Origin: CAJQHT01 sp038123275
GTDB lineage: Bacteria; Pseudomonadota; Alphaproteobacteria; Rickettsiales; UBA1997
Direction of reading: 5' to 3'
Length of the DNA: 23,253 nt
Assembly: GCA_038123275.1 (NCBI GenBank)
Contig: JAYORG010000022.1
Location: forward strand, 1-23,253
In this document: positions 1-8,200 of the stretch, piece by piece
How positions within the stretch are numbered: the stretch's first letter is position 1
How the letters are laid out: each line of letters starts with the position of its first letter
The notes under the pieces: generated by a model
Told to the model about the DNA's origin: nothing
What the model saw: only the letters and a program-made list of their open reading frames with translations
The model's database searches: none
Translations under genes and position numbers: made by a program

Positions 1-50
1 TTTTGAGGTTAGAAAATAAATAAAGTTTTTAGTTGATTTTTAACACAGTA

Positions 51-70
51 GGTCAGAGTAAACACTGACC
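51..70. repeat. Small inverted repeat of unknown role
   Basis: GGTCAG at 51-56 and CTGACC at 65-70 form a perfect 6-bp stem with an 8-base loop. A locally GC-richer stretch follows at 71-90. I see no gene in positions 1-114 and do not recognise an RNA family. It may belong to a transcription unit beyond the left edge. Confidence 0.3.
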
Positions 71-114
71 ACGATCCGTCACGGGGGGATGTTTAGATTA
101 GACATTCAGACACA

Positions 115-154
115 AAAAAACTCCCATTTCTTTTTTAAGAAATGGGAGTTTTTT
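115..154. terminator. Bidirectional intrinsic terminator
   Basis: The arms 115-132 and 137-154 are perfect reverse complements (18 bp) around a TTTT loop. The GC-containing core is CTCCCATTTC paired with GAAATGGGAG. The ends are A-run on the left and T-run on the right, so transcripts from either side would carry a U tract. It lies 33 bases past the stop of the pilin-like gene, which it would terminate. On the plus strand it would end a gene beyond the left edge. Confidence 0.9.
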
Positions 155-187
155 GTACTTAACTTTATATTAAGTTGTTATCTCTAA

Positions 188-994
188 TTAAGAAATATCA
201 ACTGTAAATTCTAAAGCACATGATTCACCAGTTTCTGATGTATTATAAGTAGTAGTAGTGAAACAATCACTTTCTTGGAAAGAAGTAGATACTGGGGCAT
301 CTGGAAGAAGAGTTGAACCTTGTACTCTACCAGAGTTAGCAATACCGTCATCCAACTTAGTATCGACTGATAATGCATCAGTTGGAGTCATAGCTCCTTC
401 AGCAACTACATGATATACAGTATTTAAAGCTGCCACATCAACTAAGGCTATAGTACCAGTTGCAATAACAACATTTCTCTCATTACTAGCAGTATCATTA
501 TAGTCAAATACCCAGCCAACACCATCAAGTTTTGAATCAGGTACATCAGTACCAGCTGTTTGAGCTGCAATATCTTCACCAGCAACAGTTATGTTAATAT
601 CATTTGAAGTAAGAGCTGTTAGTGACTCATCAATAGTATTTGAGTCAGCTAAATGATGCCAAGCATTAATACCTTCACCAACTGAAATTAGAGCAGTTTG
701 TGTATCAACATAGTTAATTTGACCATCTGCATCACCAAAATCAGAAGAACCAATTGGAGTGCCATAATCACCTGGTAATTCATCATATTGAACCACAAAA
801 GCATTAACCGCTACATTAAACCCTCTGGCTTCACTCATAACACTACGAAGCTGAGCAGATCTAATCAAACTAGCACCGCCTGTCACACCAGCAACTAGTA
901 GACCAATAATAATTAATACAATTGATAGTTCTATCAATGTAAAAGCACTCTTTTTAGAATGTCTTTTAGAACTAAAAGTTTTTAAGTCTAACAT
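188..994 (-). CDS. Type IV pilin / pseudopilin-like protein with prepilin signal
   Basis: The 268-residue protein begins with a short basic leader (residues 1-17, five Lys/Arg near the cut) followed by a class III prepilin signal, SAFTLIELSIVLIIIGLL. Prepilin peptidase would cut between Ala17 and Phe18, leaving the conserved Glu at +5 (Glu22) and a hydrophobic helix over residues 18-40. The usual Gly at -1 is Ala here, which is tolerated in some pilins. The rest looks like a globular extracytoplasmic domain, Asp/Thr/Ser-rich, with two cysteines (244, 259) near the C terminus that could form the disulfide loop typical of pilins. No other pilus or type II secretion gene is nearby, so its machine (pilus, type II secretion or competence) cannot be named. 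It is a single-gene unit with its own promoter at 1086-1114 and the terminator at 115-154. No clear Shine-Dalgarno site precedes the ATG. Confidence 0.85.
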   Translation of the reverse strand: MLDLKTFSSKRHSKKSAFTLIELSIVLIIIGLLVAGVTGGASLIRSAQLRSVMSEARGFNVAVNAFVVQYDELPGDYGTPIGSSDFGDADGQINYVDTQTALISVGEGINAWHHLADSNTIDESLTALTSNDINITVAGEDIAAQTAGTDVPDSKLDGVGWVFDYNDTASNERNVVIATGTIALVDVAALNTVYHVVAEGAMTPTDALSVDTKLDDGIANSGRVQGSTLLPDAPVSTSFQESDCFTTTTYNTSETGESCALEFTVDIS

Positions 995-1085
995 AATAGG
1001 TTTTAATTTAAAATTAATAAAATTTAATAAACAGTAATTGAAATTATCCTAGGGGAACCAAAATTTAATACCCCATATAACCGGT

Positions 1086-1114
1086 AGTATAACATAACAA
1101 TACCCTTAAGTCAA
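1086..1114 (-). promoter_or_regulatory. Sigma70-type promoter for the pilin-like gene
   Basis: On the minus strand TTGACT (1109-1114) and TATACT (1086-1091) are separated by exactly 17 bases, a near-consensus vegetative promoter. The predicted transcript start is near 1078, giving a leader of about 85 bases before the ATG at 994. Confidence 0.7.
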
Positions 1115-1196
1115 ATAAATAAATAATATGATATATTTATTTTGCAATATTTAACTTGTAATAAATGCAAATTAACTAATAAATTAATAAATGTTC

Positions 1197-1226
1197 TTGA
1201 CTTCTTGAAGAGAGATAATCTATGAT
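1197..1226 (+). promoter_or_regulatory. Sigma70-type promoter for rpmJ (and possibly the hem genes)
   Basis: TTGACT at 1197-1202 and TATGAT at 1221-1226 have an 18-base spacer. The position, about 40 bases before the rpmJ ATG, fits. The hemC start is only 37 bases past the rpmJ stop, so this promoter may also serve hemC-hemD. Confidence 0.55.
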
Positions 1227-1268
1227 TAGCAACCTTTTTATACCAATGTTTAAGAAAACTATCTAAAG

Positions 1269-1394
1269 ATGAAAATTTACAATTCATTAAAATCAGCCAA
1301 GAATAGAGATAAAAACTGCAAAATCGTGCGCAGAAAAGGCAGATTATTTGTAATTAACAAATTAAACCCAAGATTTAAAGCCAGACAAGGTTAG
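1269..1394 (+). CDS. rpmJ: Ribosomal protein L36 (bL36), 41-residue form
   Basis: A 41-codon frame encodes a small basic protein starting MKIYNSLKSAKNRDKNCKIV and ending NPRFKARQG, the hallmark C-terminal sequence of the proteobacterial long bL36. It is a structural protein of the 50S subunit. The zinc-ribbon cysteines of the 37-residue form are absent: only Cys17 remains, so this is the zinc-independent type that alphaproteobacteria use as their only L36. The ATG follows a weak AAAG. It stands alone between the divergent pilin-like gene and hemC, with a promoter at 1197-1226. Identity is secure from sequence. Confidence 0.95.
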   Translation: MKIYNSLKSAKNRDKNCKIVRRKGRLFVINKLNPRFKARQG

Positions 1395-1431
1395 GTTTTA
1401 AAGTTAACCAAAATTATCTCATTAATATATC

Positions 1432-2367
1432 ATGACAAGTGCTCAAAACATTATTATTGGCACTAGAAAGAGCGAGTTGGCTCTAGCGCAATCTCATGAA
1501 ATTAAAAAACTTATCACCAACCAGCATAAGGAATTTCAAAGCAACGTCGATGCACTTTCTATTCAGGGCTTTAAAACTACTGGCGATAATATTTTAGACA
1601 AAAACTTAAGTGATATTGGTGGTAAAGGTTTATTTACTAAAGAAATTGAAGAAGCTCTTTTATCAAATAAAATATCTTTAGCTGTCCATTCCATGAAAGA
1701 TATGCCAGCCATTCATCCCACAGGGCTTGATATTTTGGCAATTACCAAAAGAGAAGATCCAAGAGATGCTTTTATCTCATTAAAATATAAATCAATTGAA
1801 GAACTACCTAAAAACGCTGTTATTGGAACCTCCTCAACTCGCAGAAAAGCATTATTACTTAAAATAAGGCCAGATCTAAAAATAGTTAATTTCCGTGGCA
1901 ATATAAATACTCGTTTAAATAAAATACAACAAGGTGAGGTAGATGCCACAATTTTAGCTGTATCAGGACTAAAAAGAATAAATAAAGAACATTATATTAC
2001 CTCAATTTTACCAACATCTCTTATGTTGCCAGCAGTAGGACAAGGGGCAATAGGTGTACAATGCCGTCTTAATGACCATTTTGCTTGCAATTTAATTAAA
2101 AAAATCAACCACCTTGAAACTAGCATTTGCATAAAGGCAGAAAGAGCCTTCTTAAAAGAAGTTGACGGATCCTGCAAAACCCCAATTGCTGGATATTGCG
2201 AAATAAAAAATGACTCTTTATTATTGCAGGCATTAATTATTAGCCCAGATGGTAAAGAAATTTATAAAACCAGTAAAACTGGAAAGCTTGATGAAGCTAA
2301 AAAAATTGGCAAAGAAGCTGGAATAGAAATTAAAACAAAAGCACAACACATACTGGACTTACTTTAA
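1432..2367 (+). CDS. hemC: Porphobilinogen deaminase (hydroxymethylbilane synthase)
   Basis: This cytosolic enzyme joins four porphobilinogen molecules into hydroxymethylbilane in tetrapyrrole synthesis. The 311 residues are full length for the family. Visible signatures are GTRKSELALAQ (10-20), the catalytic Asp90 in HSMKDMP, the substrate-binding stretch IGTSSTRRKA (131-140), NFRGNINTRL (153-162) and MLPAVGQGAIGVQCR (198-212). The dipyrromethane cofactor would attach to Cys248 in the motif GSC. The ATG at 1432 aligns with the usual N terminus, and no in-frame start lies close upstream. hemD begins five bases after the stop, so the two steps to uroporphyrinogen III are co-transcribed. Confidence 0.98.
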   Translation: MTSAQNIIIGTRKSELALAQSHEIKKLITNQHKEFQSNVDALSIQGFKTTGDNILDKNLSDIGGKGLFTKEIEEALLSNKISLAVHSMKDMPAIHPTGLDILAITKREDPRDAFISLKYKSIEELPKNAVIGTSSTRRKALLLKIRPDLKIVNFRGNINTRLNKIQQGEVDATILAVSGLKRINKEHYITSILPTSLMLPAVGQGAIGVQCRLNDHFACNLIKKINHLETSICIKAERAFLKEVDGSCKTPIAGYCEIKNDSLLLQALIISPDGKEIYKTSKTGKLDEAKKIGKEAGIEIKTKAQHILDLL

Positions 2368-2372
2368 TTGTT

Positions 2373-3053
2373 ATGATTCTGATTACCAGAAACAAAGAAA
2401 AATCTCTAATTTTAGACCAAGAACTACAAAATAAGGGGTTTAAAACTATTATCTGGCCTCTATTTAAAGTAATATATCGCAAAATTAGTATTTTTCATAC
2501 AACTCTTCTTAAATTTTATAATATCCAAGCAATTATAATTAGTAGTAGTAATGCTATTAATTATCTTGAAAAACTAAAATTTAATAAAAATATACAAATT
2601 TTTGCTATCAGCAATAAAACAGCATCCAATTTACAAGAACGAGGATATCATAATATTAAAACAGCTCAAAACTCTGCTAAATCACTATTAGAATTAACTA
2701 AAAATAACAGTAACAAAAAAGGGTTATTATTATATTTATGTGGTGAGGTTATTACTGAAAATCTAGACTTAGAACTTGGCAATAAAGGCTTTAATACTAA
2801 AAAAATTATTGCCTATAAAATACAAGAACAAAAATATCTCTCAAATGAAGTTATCACCAAAATACAACATGGCGAAATAACCGATGTAACAATTTATTCT
2901 AAAAATACCGCAACAATTTTTTATAAATTACTTTTAAAACATAATTTACTTGAATATTGCAGCAAAATAAAATTATTATGTTTTAGTGATGAAATAGCTA
3001 ATCATTGTAAAAAAATTGGCTTTGCCAATAGCAAAAAAAGATTAATATCATGA
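2373..3053 (+). CDS. hemD: Uroporphyrinogen-III synthase
   Basis: HemD closes and rearranges hydroxymethylbilane to uroporphyrinogen III. The family diverges strongly in sequence. Recognition here rests on the N-terminal MILITRNKE (the usual V-T-R-P-x-x-x start), the first-domain motif IIISSSNAINYL (about residues 55-66), the second-domain YSKNTATIFYKLL near residues 170-185, the normal length of 226 residues and its position straight after hemC. It is Lys/Asn/Ile-rich, as expected at this base composition. Its stop overlaps the next ATG by four bases (3050-3053), suggesting translational coupling. Confidence 0.9.
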   Translation: MILITRNKEKSLILDQELQNKGFKTIIWPLFKVIYRKISIFHTTLLKFYNIQAIIISSSNAINYLEKLKFNKNIQIFAISNKTASNLQERGYHNIKTAQNSAKSLLELTKNNSNKKGLLLYLCGEVITENLDLELGNKGFNTKKIIAYKIQEQKYLSNEVITKIQHGEITDVTIYSKNTATIFYKLLLKHNLLEYCSKIKLLCFSDEIANHCKKIGFANSKKRLIS

Positions 3054-3883
3054 CTAAAGAAAAAGATACTAATTCTATAAAAAAACCTAAATCAAAGAAG
3101 CTGATATTATTAACCACAATAATTATAGCCACAACTACTATAATTTCTTATTTTGCCATAAGTACTAGCTATAAAACTCCACTTCTAGTACATAATAACA
3201 ATAAAACGCCCTTAAAAATTAGCAAAACCAAAAGGCTGGTTAAAACCACTATTGAAGATAAAAATTTTACTAGAGATTTACAAATTGAAGAATTACAAGA
3301 AAAATTCAAAGAATTAGAGCTAAAACTAAACACAATCAAGCTAGATGATAATTTATCAAAAATAATCTTAAGCTTTGCAGAGCTTAGAGCATTAATTGAA
3401 ATGGAACAAAATTATGAGGTTAAACTACAAGAATTCTCTACTTTAGCAGTAAAAGATCCAACATTAACCTTAAAAGCAGAAGAGTTAGCTAAAATTTTAA
3501 AAGATAAAAATTATAACGTTAAAGATATTGCCGATGAATTTCAAAATTCTATTGATAAAATTATTATCTTAAAATCTAAAGATAATGCAAATGATAAATT
3601 TATTGATAAAATTAAGAATAATTTACCAAAATTGGTAATTGTAAGAAGAATTGATGGCAAGGTAAAAAATGCTGATGATGCAATTGATTTAACTATTTTG
3701 CAAATTGAGCAATATATTGCCTCAAAATCATATCAAAAAGCCTTAAATAAAATTGAAACTTTAGATCAAAAATATCAAGAAGAGCTTCATACACTAATTT
3801 CAATGCTTAAAAACCAAATTGAATTAGAACAAATCTCCAATACCATATTTCTATATTTAAAAAGGGTGGTAAATAATGTTTAG
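3050..3883 (+). CDS. Mitofilin/HemX-like membrane coiled-coil protein
   Basis: The 277-residue protein has a basic cytoplasmic N terminus (1-17), one transmembrane helix (about 18-38) and a long helical periplasmic part rich in Glu, Lys and Leu with a coiled coil near 78-105. This layout, plus the slot between hemD and hemY, matches the alphaproteobacterial mitofilin/Mic60-like family (COG4223) often annotated as HemX-like. Its relatives help shape inner-membrane structure; a direct role in heme synthesis is unproven. It overlaps hemD by four bases and the next gene by eight, so it sits in a tightly coupled operon. The family call rests on synteny and topology, since sequence in this group is poorly conserved. 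Confidence 0.7.
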   Translation: MTKEKDTNSIKKPKSKKLILLTTIIIATTTIISYFAISTSYKTPLLVHNNNKTPLKISKTKRLVKTTIEDKNFTRDLQIEELQEKFKELELKLNTIKLDDNLSKIILSFAELRALIEMEQNYEVKLQEFSTLAVKDPTLTLKAEELAKILKDKNYNVKDIADEFQNSIDKIIILKSKDNANDKFIDKIKNNLPKLVIVRRIDGKVKNADDAIDLTILQIEQYIASKSYQKALNKIETLDQKYQEELHTLISMLKNQIELEQISNTIFLYLKRVVNNV

Positions 3884-4415
3884 AATAATTTCATTCTTTA
3901 TATGGCTATTATTAATTACAATACCACTAATCTGGTTCTTTAATAATAATGGCTGGATTAATATTACTTGGCTTGGATATGAAGTTAAAATAGATATATT
4001 AACATTCCTTTTAACATTTATTTTAGTTGTTGGAATTTTATTTATAATTTATCGCCTCTTCTTCTTAATAATATCCCTTATTTTAGGATTCTTCGGTATT
4101 TTCAAAACTGACGAATTAAAAAAACGTGATAAAATTATTAAAAAATATGAAGATTTTATAGAATTAATCACCAACTATGTACAAGCAGCTAATCTACATG
4201 ACTTAAAAGAAGCAAAATCATGGCAAAAGAAAATTCACTCTTTACTCAAAAATAATGATCTCAAAAAAGCTTTAATAGAACAAATTAGTGAGTCCAGAGA
4301 TATAGAAAAAAATAAAACCTTTAATGTCAATTCAGAAGTAGCCAAGAAAAAACTTCTACCAACATTTTCTTTAGGAAAATTATTTAGAAAAAATACTGTC
4401 AAAGATAAAGTTTGA
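3876..4415 (+). CDS. HemY N-terminal domain protein, short form
   Basis: Two hydrophobic helices (about residues 3-24 and 40-75) flank the short loop NNNGWINITWLGYEVKIDI, the arrangement of the HemY_N domain, in which a W-x-G-Y-x-V/I-type stretch separates the two helices. Family members usually continue with a TPR array to roughly 350-500 residues. This one ends at 179 after a short charged helical tail, so the TPR part is missing. No obvious continuation follows, because metK converges 14 bases beyond the stop. It overlaps the mitofilin-like gene by eight bases. It is probably an inner-membrane protein; the molecular function of bacterial HemY is not well defined. The domain call is moderately sure. 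Confidence 0.7.
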   Translation: MFRIISFFIWLLLITIPLIWFFNNNGWINITWLGYEVKIDILTFLLTFILVVGILFIIYRLFFLIISLILGFFGIFKTDELKKRDKIIKKYEDFIELITNYVQAANLHDLKEAKSWQKKIHSLLKNNDLKKALIEQISESRDIEKNKTFNVNSEVAKKKLLPTFSLGKLFRKNTVKDKV

Positions 4416-4429
4416 TACTTAACCTTATG

Positions 4430-5587
4430 CTAAGCTAATTCTCTTAACTTATCTACTAGGTCTAACTTTTCCCAAGAAAAACCACCATCCTTATCTGGCT
4501 CTCTGCCAAAATGACCATAAGCAGCTGTTCTTTGGTAAATTGGTTTATTTAACTGTAAATATTCTCTAATTCCCTTGGGAGATAAATCAACTAGATCATT
4601 TATAACATCTACCAATTTTTCACCTTCAATTCCACTACCGTGATTATTAATATATAAAGATAATGGTTTAGCCACTCCAATAGCATAAGAAAGTTGAATT
4701 GTACATCTAGTTGCCAACTTTGCTGCAACAATATTTTTAGCTAAATACCTAGTGATATAAGCAGCACTACGATCAACTTTTGTCGGATCTTTACCAGAAA
4801 AAGCACCACCACCATGAGGTGAAGACCCTCCATAAGTATCAACGATAATTTTTCTTCCTGTTAAACCAGCATCACCATCAGGGCCACCAATTACAAAATT
4901 ACCAGTTGGATTAACTAAAAAATCGTTCTCTAAGCACATCCAGCCATCAGGTAAAGTATTTTGCACATAAGGACGAATTATTTCTTTGATTTGACTAGCA
5001 GTTATACCCTCTTTATGCTGAATAGAAACTAAAACTGACTTTGCTCTTACTGGTCTGCCATTTTCATAGCATAAAGTGACCTGCCCCTTGGCATCTGGAC
5101 CTAAATCTTTAATTTCACCCTTCTTAATGGCAATATTAATATTTTGTAATATCTTGTGAGAATAGTAAATTGCAGCTGGCATTAATCCTTCAGTTTCATC
5201 GCAAGCATATCCAAACATAATTCCTTGATCTCCTGCACCTTCTTCCTTCTTATCTGTAGCATCAACACCAATAGCAATATCTTTTGATTGTTCATGAAGA
5301 AAATTGGTTATTTTTAAATTTTGCCAATGAAACCCTTCTTGCTCATAGCCAATATCTTTAACAGTTTGGCGAATAATATTATCAATATCACTTTTTGATA
5401 TCTCTGGAGCTCTAATTTCTCCACCAATAACAACGTTATTAGTAGTAGCAAAAGTCTCTATTGCTAAACGAGAATATGGATCTTGTTTTAGATAAGCATC
5501 AACTAAGGCGTCTGATATTTGATCACATATTTTATCTGGATGTCCTGCTGATACAGACTCTGAAGTAAATAGAAAATTTTTAGGCAT
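4430..5587 (-). CDS. metK: S-adenosylmethionine synthetase
   Basis: MetK makes S-adenosylmethionine from methionine and ATP in the cytosol. The 385-residue protein is full length. Diagnostic motifs are SAGHPDK (13-19, with the ATP-binding His16), GAGDQGIMFGYA (117-128, a family signature) and GGGAFSGKDPTKVDRSAAY (259-277, the glycine-rich second signature with catalytic Lys and Asp). It lies 31 bases after ftsH on the same strand and probably shares its transcript. There is no room for a SAM riboswitch in that gap. The gene looks intact, unlike in some obligate intracellular relatives where metK has decayed. Confidence 0.98.
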   Translation of the reverse strand: MPKNFLFTSESVSAGHPDKICDQISDALVDAYLKQDPYSRLAIETFATTNNVVIGGEIRAPEISKSDIDNIIRQTVKDIGYEQEGFHWQNLKITNFLHEQSKDIAIGVDATDKKEEGAGDQGIMFGYACDETEGLMPAAIYYSHKILQNINIAIKKGEIKDLGPDAKGQVTLCYENGRPVRAKSVLVSIQHKEGITASQIKEIIRPYVQNTLPDGWMCLENDFLVNPTGNFVIGGPDGDAGLTGRKIIVDTYGGSSPHGGGAFSGKDPTKVDRSAAYITRYLAKNIVAAKLATRCTIQLSYAIGVAKPLSLYINNHGSGIEGEKLVDVINDLVDLSPKGIREYLQLNKPIYQRTAAYGHFGREPDKDGGFSWEKLDLVDKLRELA

Positions 5588-5618
5588 AACTTTTAAACTC
5601 TAAATATGAATAATAATA

Positions 5619-7463
5619 TTAACTAGGTAATGCGCTTTTTAGAGTCTTCTTTCCAGCATTTGCAGATCTTTTTATTTTTTTCCCTGCTAAGAGATCTTTA
5701 ATTTCAACTCCGCTAAGAGTTTCATATTTTAATAAAGATTGCGCCAATATTTCTAAATCTTTCTTTTTATCAGTCAATATCTTTTTAGCCGTTTTTAAAG
5801 CCTTATCAACAATTGCTTTAACTTCTTCATCAATTTTCTTAGATGTATCTTCACTAAAATCACTACCTGAAACTCCATAATAACTTTTTTCATCATTCTT
5901 AGCATAATTAATAGTACCTACCTTCTCACTAAAACCCCAATTTACTACCATATTCCTGGCCATTTTTGTCGCATGTTCTATGTCTGAAGAAGCTCCAGTT
6001 GTAACTTTCTCATAACCAAAAATCATCTCTTCAGCAACTCTACCACCCATGGCAACTGCTAAATCATCTTTTAACTTAGCCCTAGTAACTGAAAATTGAT
6101 CTCTTTCTGGTAATCTCATCACCATACCAAGTGCTCGTCCACGTGGAATAATAGTAGCTTTATGAATTGGATCTGAATTTTTACTATTAATAGCAACAAT
6201 TGCATGGCCTGCTTCATGATATGCTGTTAATTCTTTTTCATCCTTTTGCATTACCATAGATTTTCTCTCACTTCCCATCATAATTTTATCTTTAGCATCT
6301 TCCAAATTTTGCATGGTTACCATTTTTTGATTAGCTTTAGCGGCCATTAAAGCCCCTTCATTTGCTAAATTAGCTAGATCAGCACCTGAAAAGCCAGGAG
6401 TGCCTCGCGCAATTACCTTCATGTCAACATCGGGAGCTGTATTAACCTTTTTAATATGAACATTAAGAATTTGTTCTCTACCTACAATATCAGGGTTTGG
6501 AACTATAATTTGACGATCAAACCTTCCTGGACGAAGTAAAGCAAGATCAAGAACATCTGGCCTATTTGTTGCGGCAATTATTATGACCCCTTCATTTTCG
6601 GCAAAGCCATCCATTTCAACCAATAATTGATTAAGAGTTTGCTCTCTTTCATCATTTCCTCCACCAACACCACTACCACGATGTCGGCCAACAGCATCAA
6701 TTTCATCAATAAATATTATACAAGGGGCATTTTTTTTACCTTGTTCAAACATATCACGCACTCGACTTGCTCCAACACCAACAAACATCTCAACAAAATC
6801 AGAACCAGAAATTGAGAAAAATGGTACCTTAGCCTCTCCAGCAATTGCCCTTGCAAGCAATGTTTTACCAGCCCCTGGCGAGCCAATTAACAAACAACCT
6901 CTAGGAATTCTAGCGCCTAATTTAGTATATTTGCTAGGATCTCTTAAAAAATCTACCAATTCAACAAGCTCTTCTCTAGCTTCATCAATACCAGCAACAT
7001 CTTTAAAAGTAACCGGAGTTTTATTTTCTTTTAATAGCTTAGCTTTTGACTTACCAAAACCTAAAGCCTTTCCTCCGCCAGTTGCACCACGCATTAAGAA
7101 AACCCATAATCCAATAATTATCAAAAAGGGTAACCATCCTAAAATTGCTCCGATAATTCTGCTAGACTTGCTTATTATTGGTGCAGCATTAACTTGTATA
7201 TTTTGCTTGCGCAACTCTTCTACTAAACCTGGATATTCAGGCAAAAAAGTATAAAATTGTTCTCCATTTTTTAGAGTTCCACTTAAATCTTGGCCTTTTA
7301 TTTCAACTTTTGTAACTGCGCCAGACTCAACCTGGTTCATAAAATCAGAAAATGAAACTTCTCTAACGCCCATTTGTGGCCCTTGACTAAAAAGACCAGA
7401 AAGAGTCATTAAAAATAAGAAAATGACAATCCAAATTAGTAAATTCTTTCTATTATTTTTCAT
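5619..7463 (-). CDS. ftsH: ATP-dependent zinc metalloprotease FtsH
   Basis: FtsH is a hexameric inner-membrane AAA+ protease that degrades misfolded membrane proteins and short-lived regulators. The order is: transmembrane helix (8-26), small periplasmic domain, second helix (about 103-124), AAA+ module with Walker A GSPGAGKT (194-201), Walker B IIFIDE (249-254) and second region of homology ATNRPDVLDLALLRPGRF (298-315), then the M41 protease with HEAGH (416-420) and the third zinc ligand Asp494 in SSDIEH. Walker A reads GSPGAGKT where GPPGTGKT is usual, a mild change that keeps Lys and Thr. The 614 residues are normal. It sits between rnc (62 bases upstream) and metK (31 bases downstream). 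Confidence 0.98.
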   Translation of the reverse strand: MKNNRKNLLIWIVIFLFLMTLSGLFSQGPQMGVREVSFSDFMNQVESGAVTKVEIKGQDLSGTLKNGEQFYTFLPEYPGLVEELRKQNIQVNAAPIISKSSRIIGAILGWLPFLIIIGLWVFLMRGATGGGKALGFGKSKAKLLKENKTPVTFKDVAGIDEAREELVELVDFLRDPSKYTKLGARIPRGCLLIGSPGAGKTLLARAIAGEAKVPFFSISGSDFVEMFVGVGASRVRDMFEQGKKNAPCIIFIDEIDAVGRHRGSGVGGGNDEREQTLNQLLVEMDGFAENEGVIIIAATNRPDVLDLALLRPGRFDRQIIVPNPDIVGREQILNVHIKKVNTAPDVDMKVIARGTPGFSGADLANLANEGALMAAKANQKMVTMQNLEDAKDKIMMGSERKSMVMQKDEKELTAYHEAGHAIVAINSKNSDPIHKATIIPRGRALGMVMRLPERDQFSVTRAKLKDDLAVAMGGRVAEEMIFGYEKVTTGASSDIEHATKMARNMVVNWGFSEKVGTINYAKNDEKSYYGVSGSDFSEDTSKKIDEEVKAIVDKALKTAKKILTDKKKDLEILAQSLLKYETLSGVEIKDLLAGKKIKRSANAGKKTLKSALPS

Positions 7464-7525
7464 TTATAAATATTTTAATTAGCTAACAATCTATCTTATT
7501 ATAGATAGTTATTTTATAACTTAAT

Positions 7526-8200
7526 TCAAGAGTTGGTAATCATTTCAAGAGCATAGCTAGCTGCTTTCTTTTGAGACTCTTTCTTTGAAGACCCTGAAGC
7601 AGCATATCTTTGCTCATCAATTTCTATCACACAAGTAAATATCGGCTCATGCTCATTGCCTCCACTTCTGGAAGTTTGGTATTTTGGCAATTTCTTACTT
7701 TTAGCCTGCACAATCTCCTGCAAAGAAGAAACTGGATCTAAATCAGCAACAAGATCTTCTTTGATTATTTCTTGCCAATATTTTTTAATAAATTCCTGAC
7801 AGCTTTGCAAATTAGAATCCATATAAATTGCTCCTATTAGAGCCTCTAAACCATTCTCTAAATTTCTTTTATTTGTTCGACCATTATTGTTTTCTTCATT
7901 TTTAGAAAATAACATAACATCACCAAGATTAATTTCATTTGCTATTTTAGCAAGAGTTGAGCCTCTAACCAAGTAAGCCTTTCTTTTTGATAACTTACCT
8001 TCTTTTTCATTTTTATAAGTTTCAAGTAACATTTTAGCAATAACCATTGATAACACCGTATCACCTAAAAACTCTAATCTTTGATAATTTTTAGATTTTT
8101 TATCTTTGGTAAAACTTGGATGAGTTAGAGCTTCTTGCAACAAAGATTTATCTTTAAACTGGTAATTGATTTCCTTTAGAAAATCATCTATATTGGACAT
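7526..8200 (-). CDS. rnc: Ribonuclease III
   Basis: RNase III cleaves double-stranded RNA and processes rRNA precursors. The N-terminal nuclease domain carries the signature QRLEFLGDTVLS (40-51) with metal ligands Glu43 and Asp47, and ENGLEALIGAIYMD (115-128) with Glu119. By alignment with the usual D-x-x-E pattern, the Asp partner of Glu119 is Asn116 here. A double-stranded-RNA-binding domain follows (about 154-222), with the typical ending KKESQKKAASYALEMI. The length of 224 is normal. Its ATG overlaps the stop of the upstream membrane coiled-coil gene by one base (TAATG), implying coupled translation. Confidence 0.97.
   Translation of the reverse strand: MSNIDDFLKEINYQFKDKSLLQEALTHPSFTKDKKSKNYQRLEFLGDTVLSMVIAKMLLETYKNEKEGKLSKRKAYLVRGSTLAKIANEINLGDVMLFSKNEENNNGRTNKRNLENGLEALIGAIYMDSNLQSCQEFIKKYWQEIIKEDLVADLDPVSSLQEIVQAKSKKLPKYQTSRSGGNEHEPIFTCVIEIDEQRYAASGSSKKESQKKAASYALEMITNS

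Noticed and set aside
4416..4429. Terminator between hemY and metK
   Set aside because: The gap is 14 bases and the only pairing, CTTA with TAAG, is too short to be meaningful.
5588..5618. Possible SAM riboswitch upstream of metK
   Set aside because: Only 31 bases separate ftsH and metK, too short for any known SAM riboswitch.
6931..7254. Plus-strand frame of 107 codons inside ftsH
   Set aside because: It lies fully antisense to the well-conserved ftsH and has no motif or ribosome site; a shadow frame.
7480..7515. Hairpin CTATC/GATAG between rnc and ftsH
   Set aside because: Only five AT-rich pairs and no T run on the minus strand; not enough to call a terminator.
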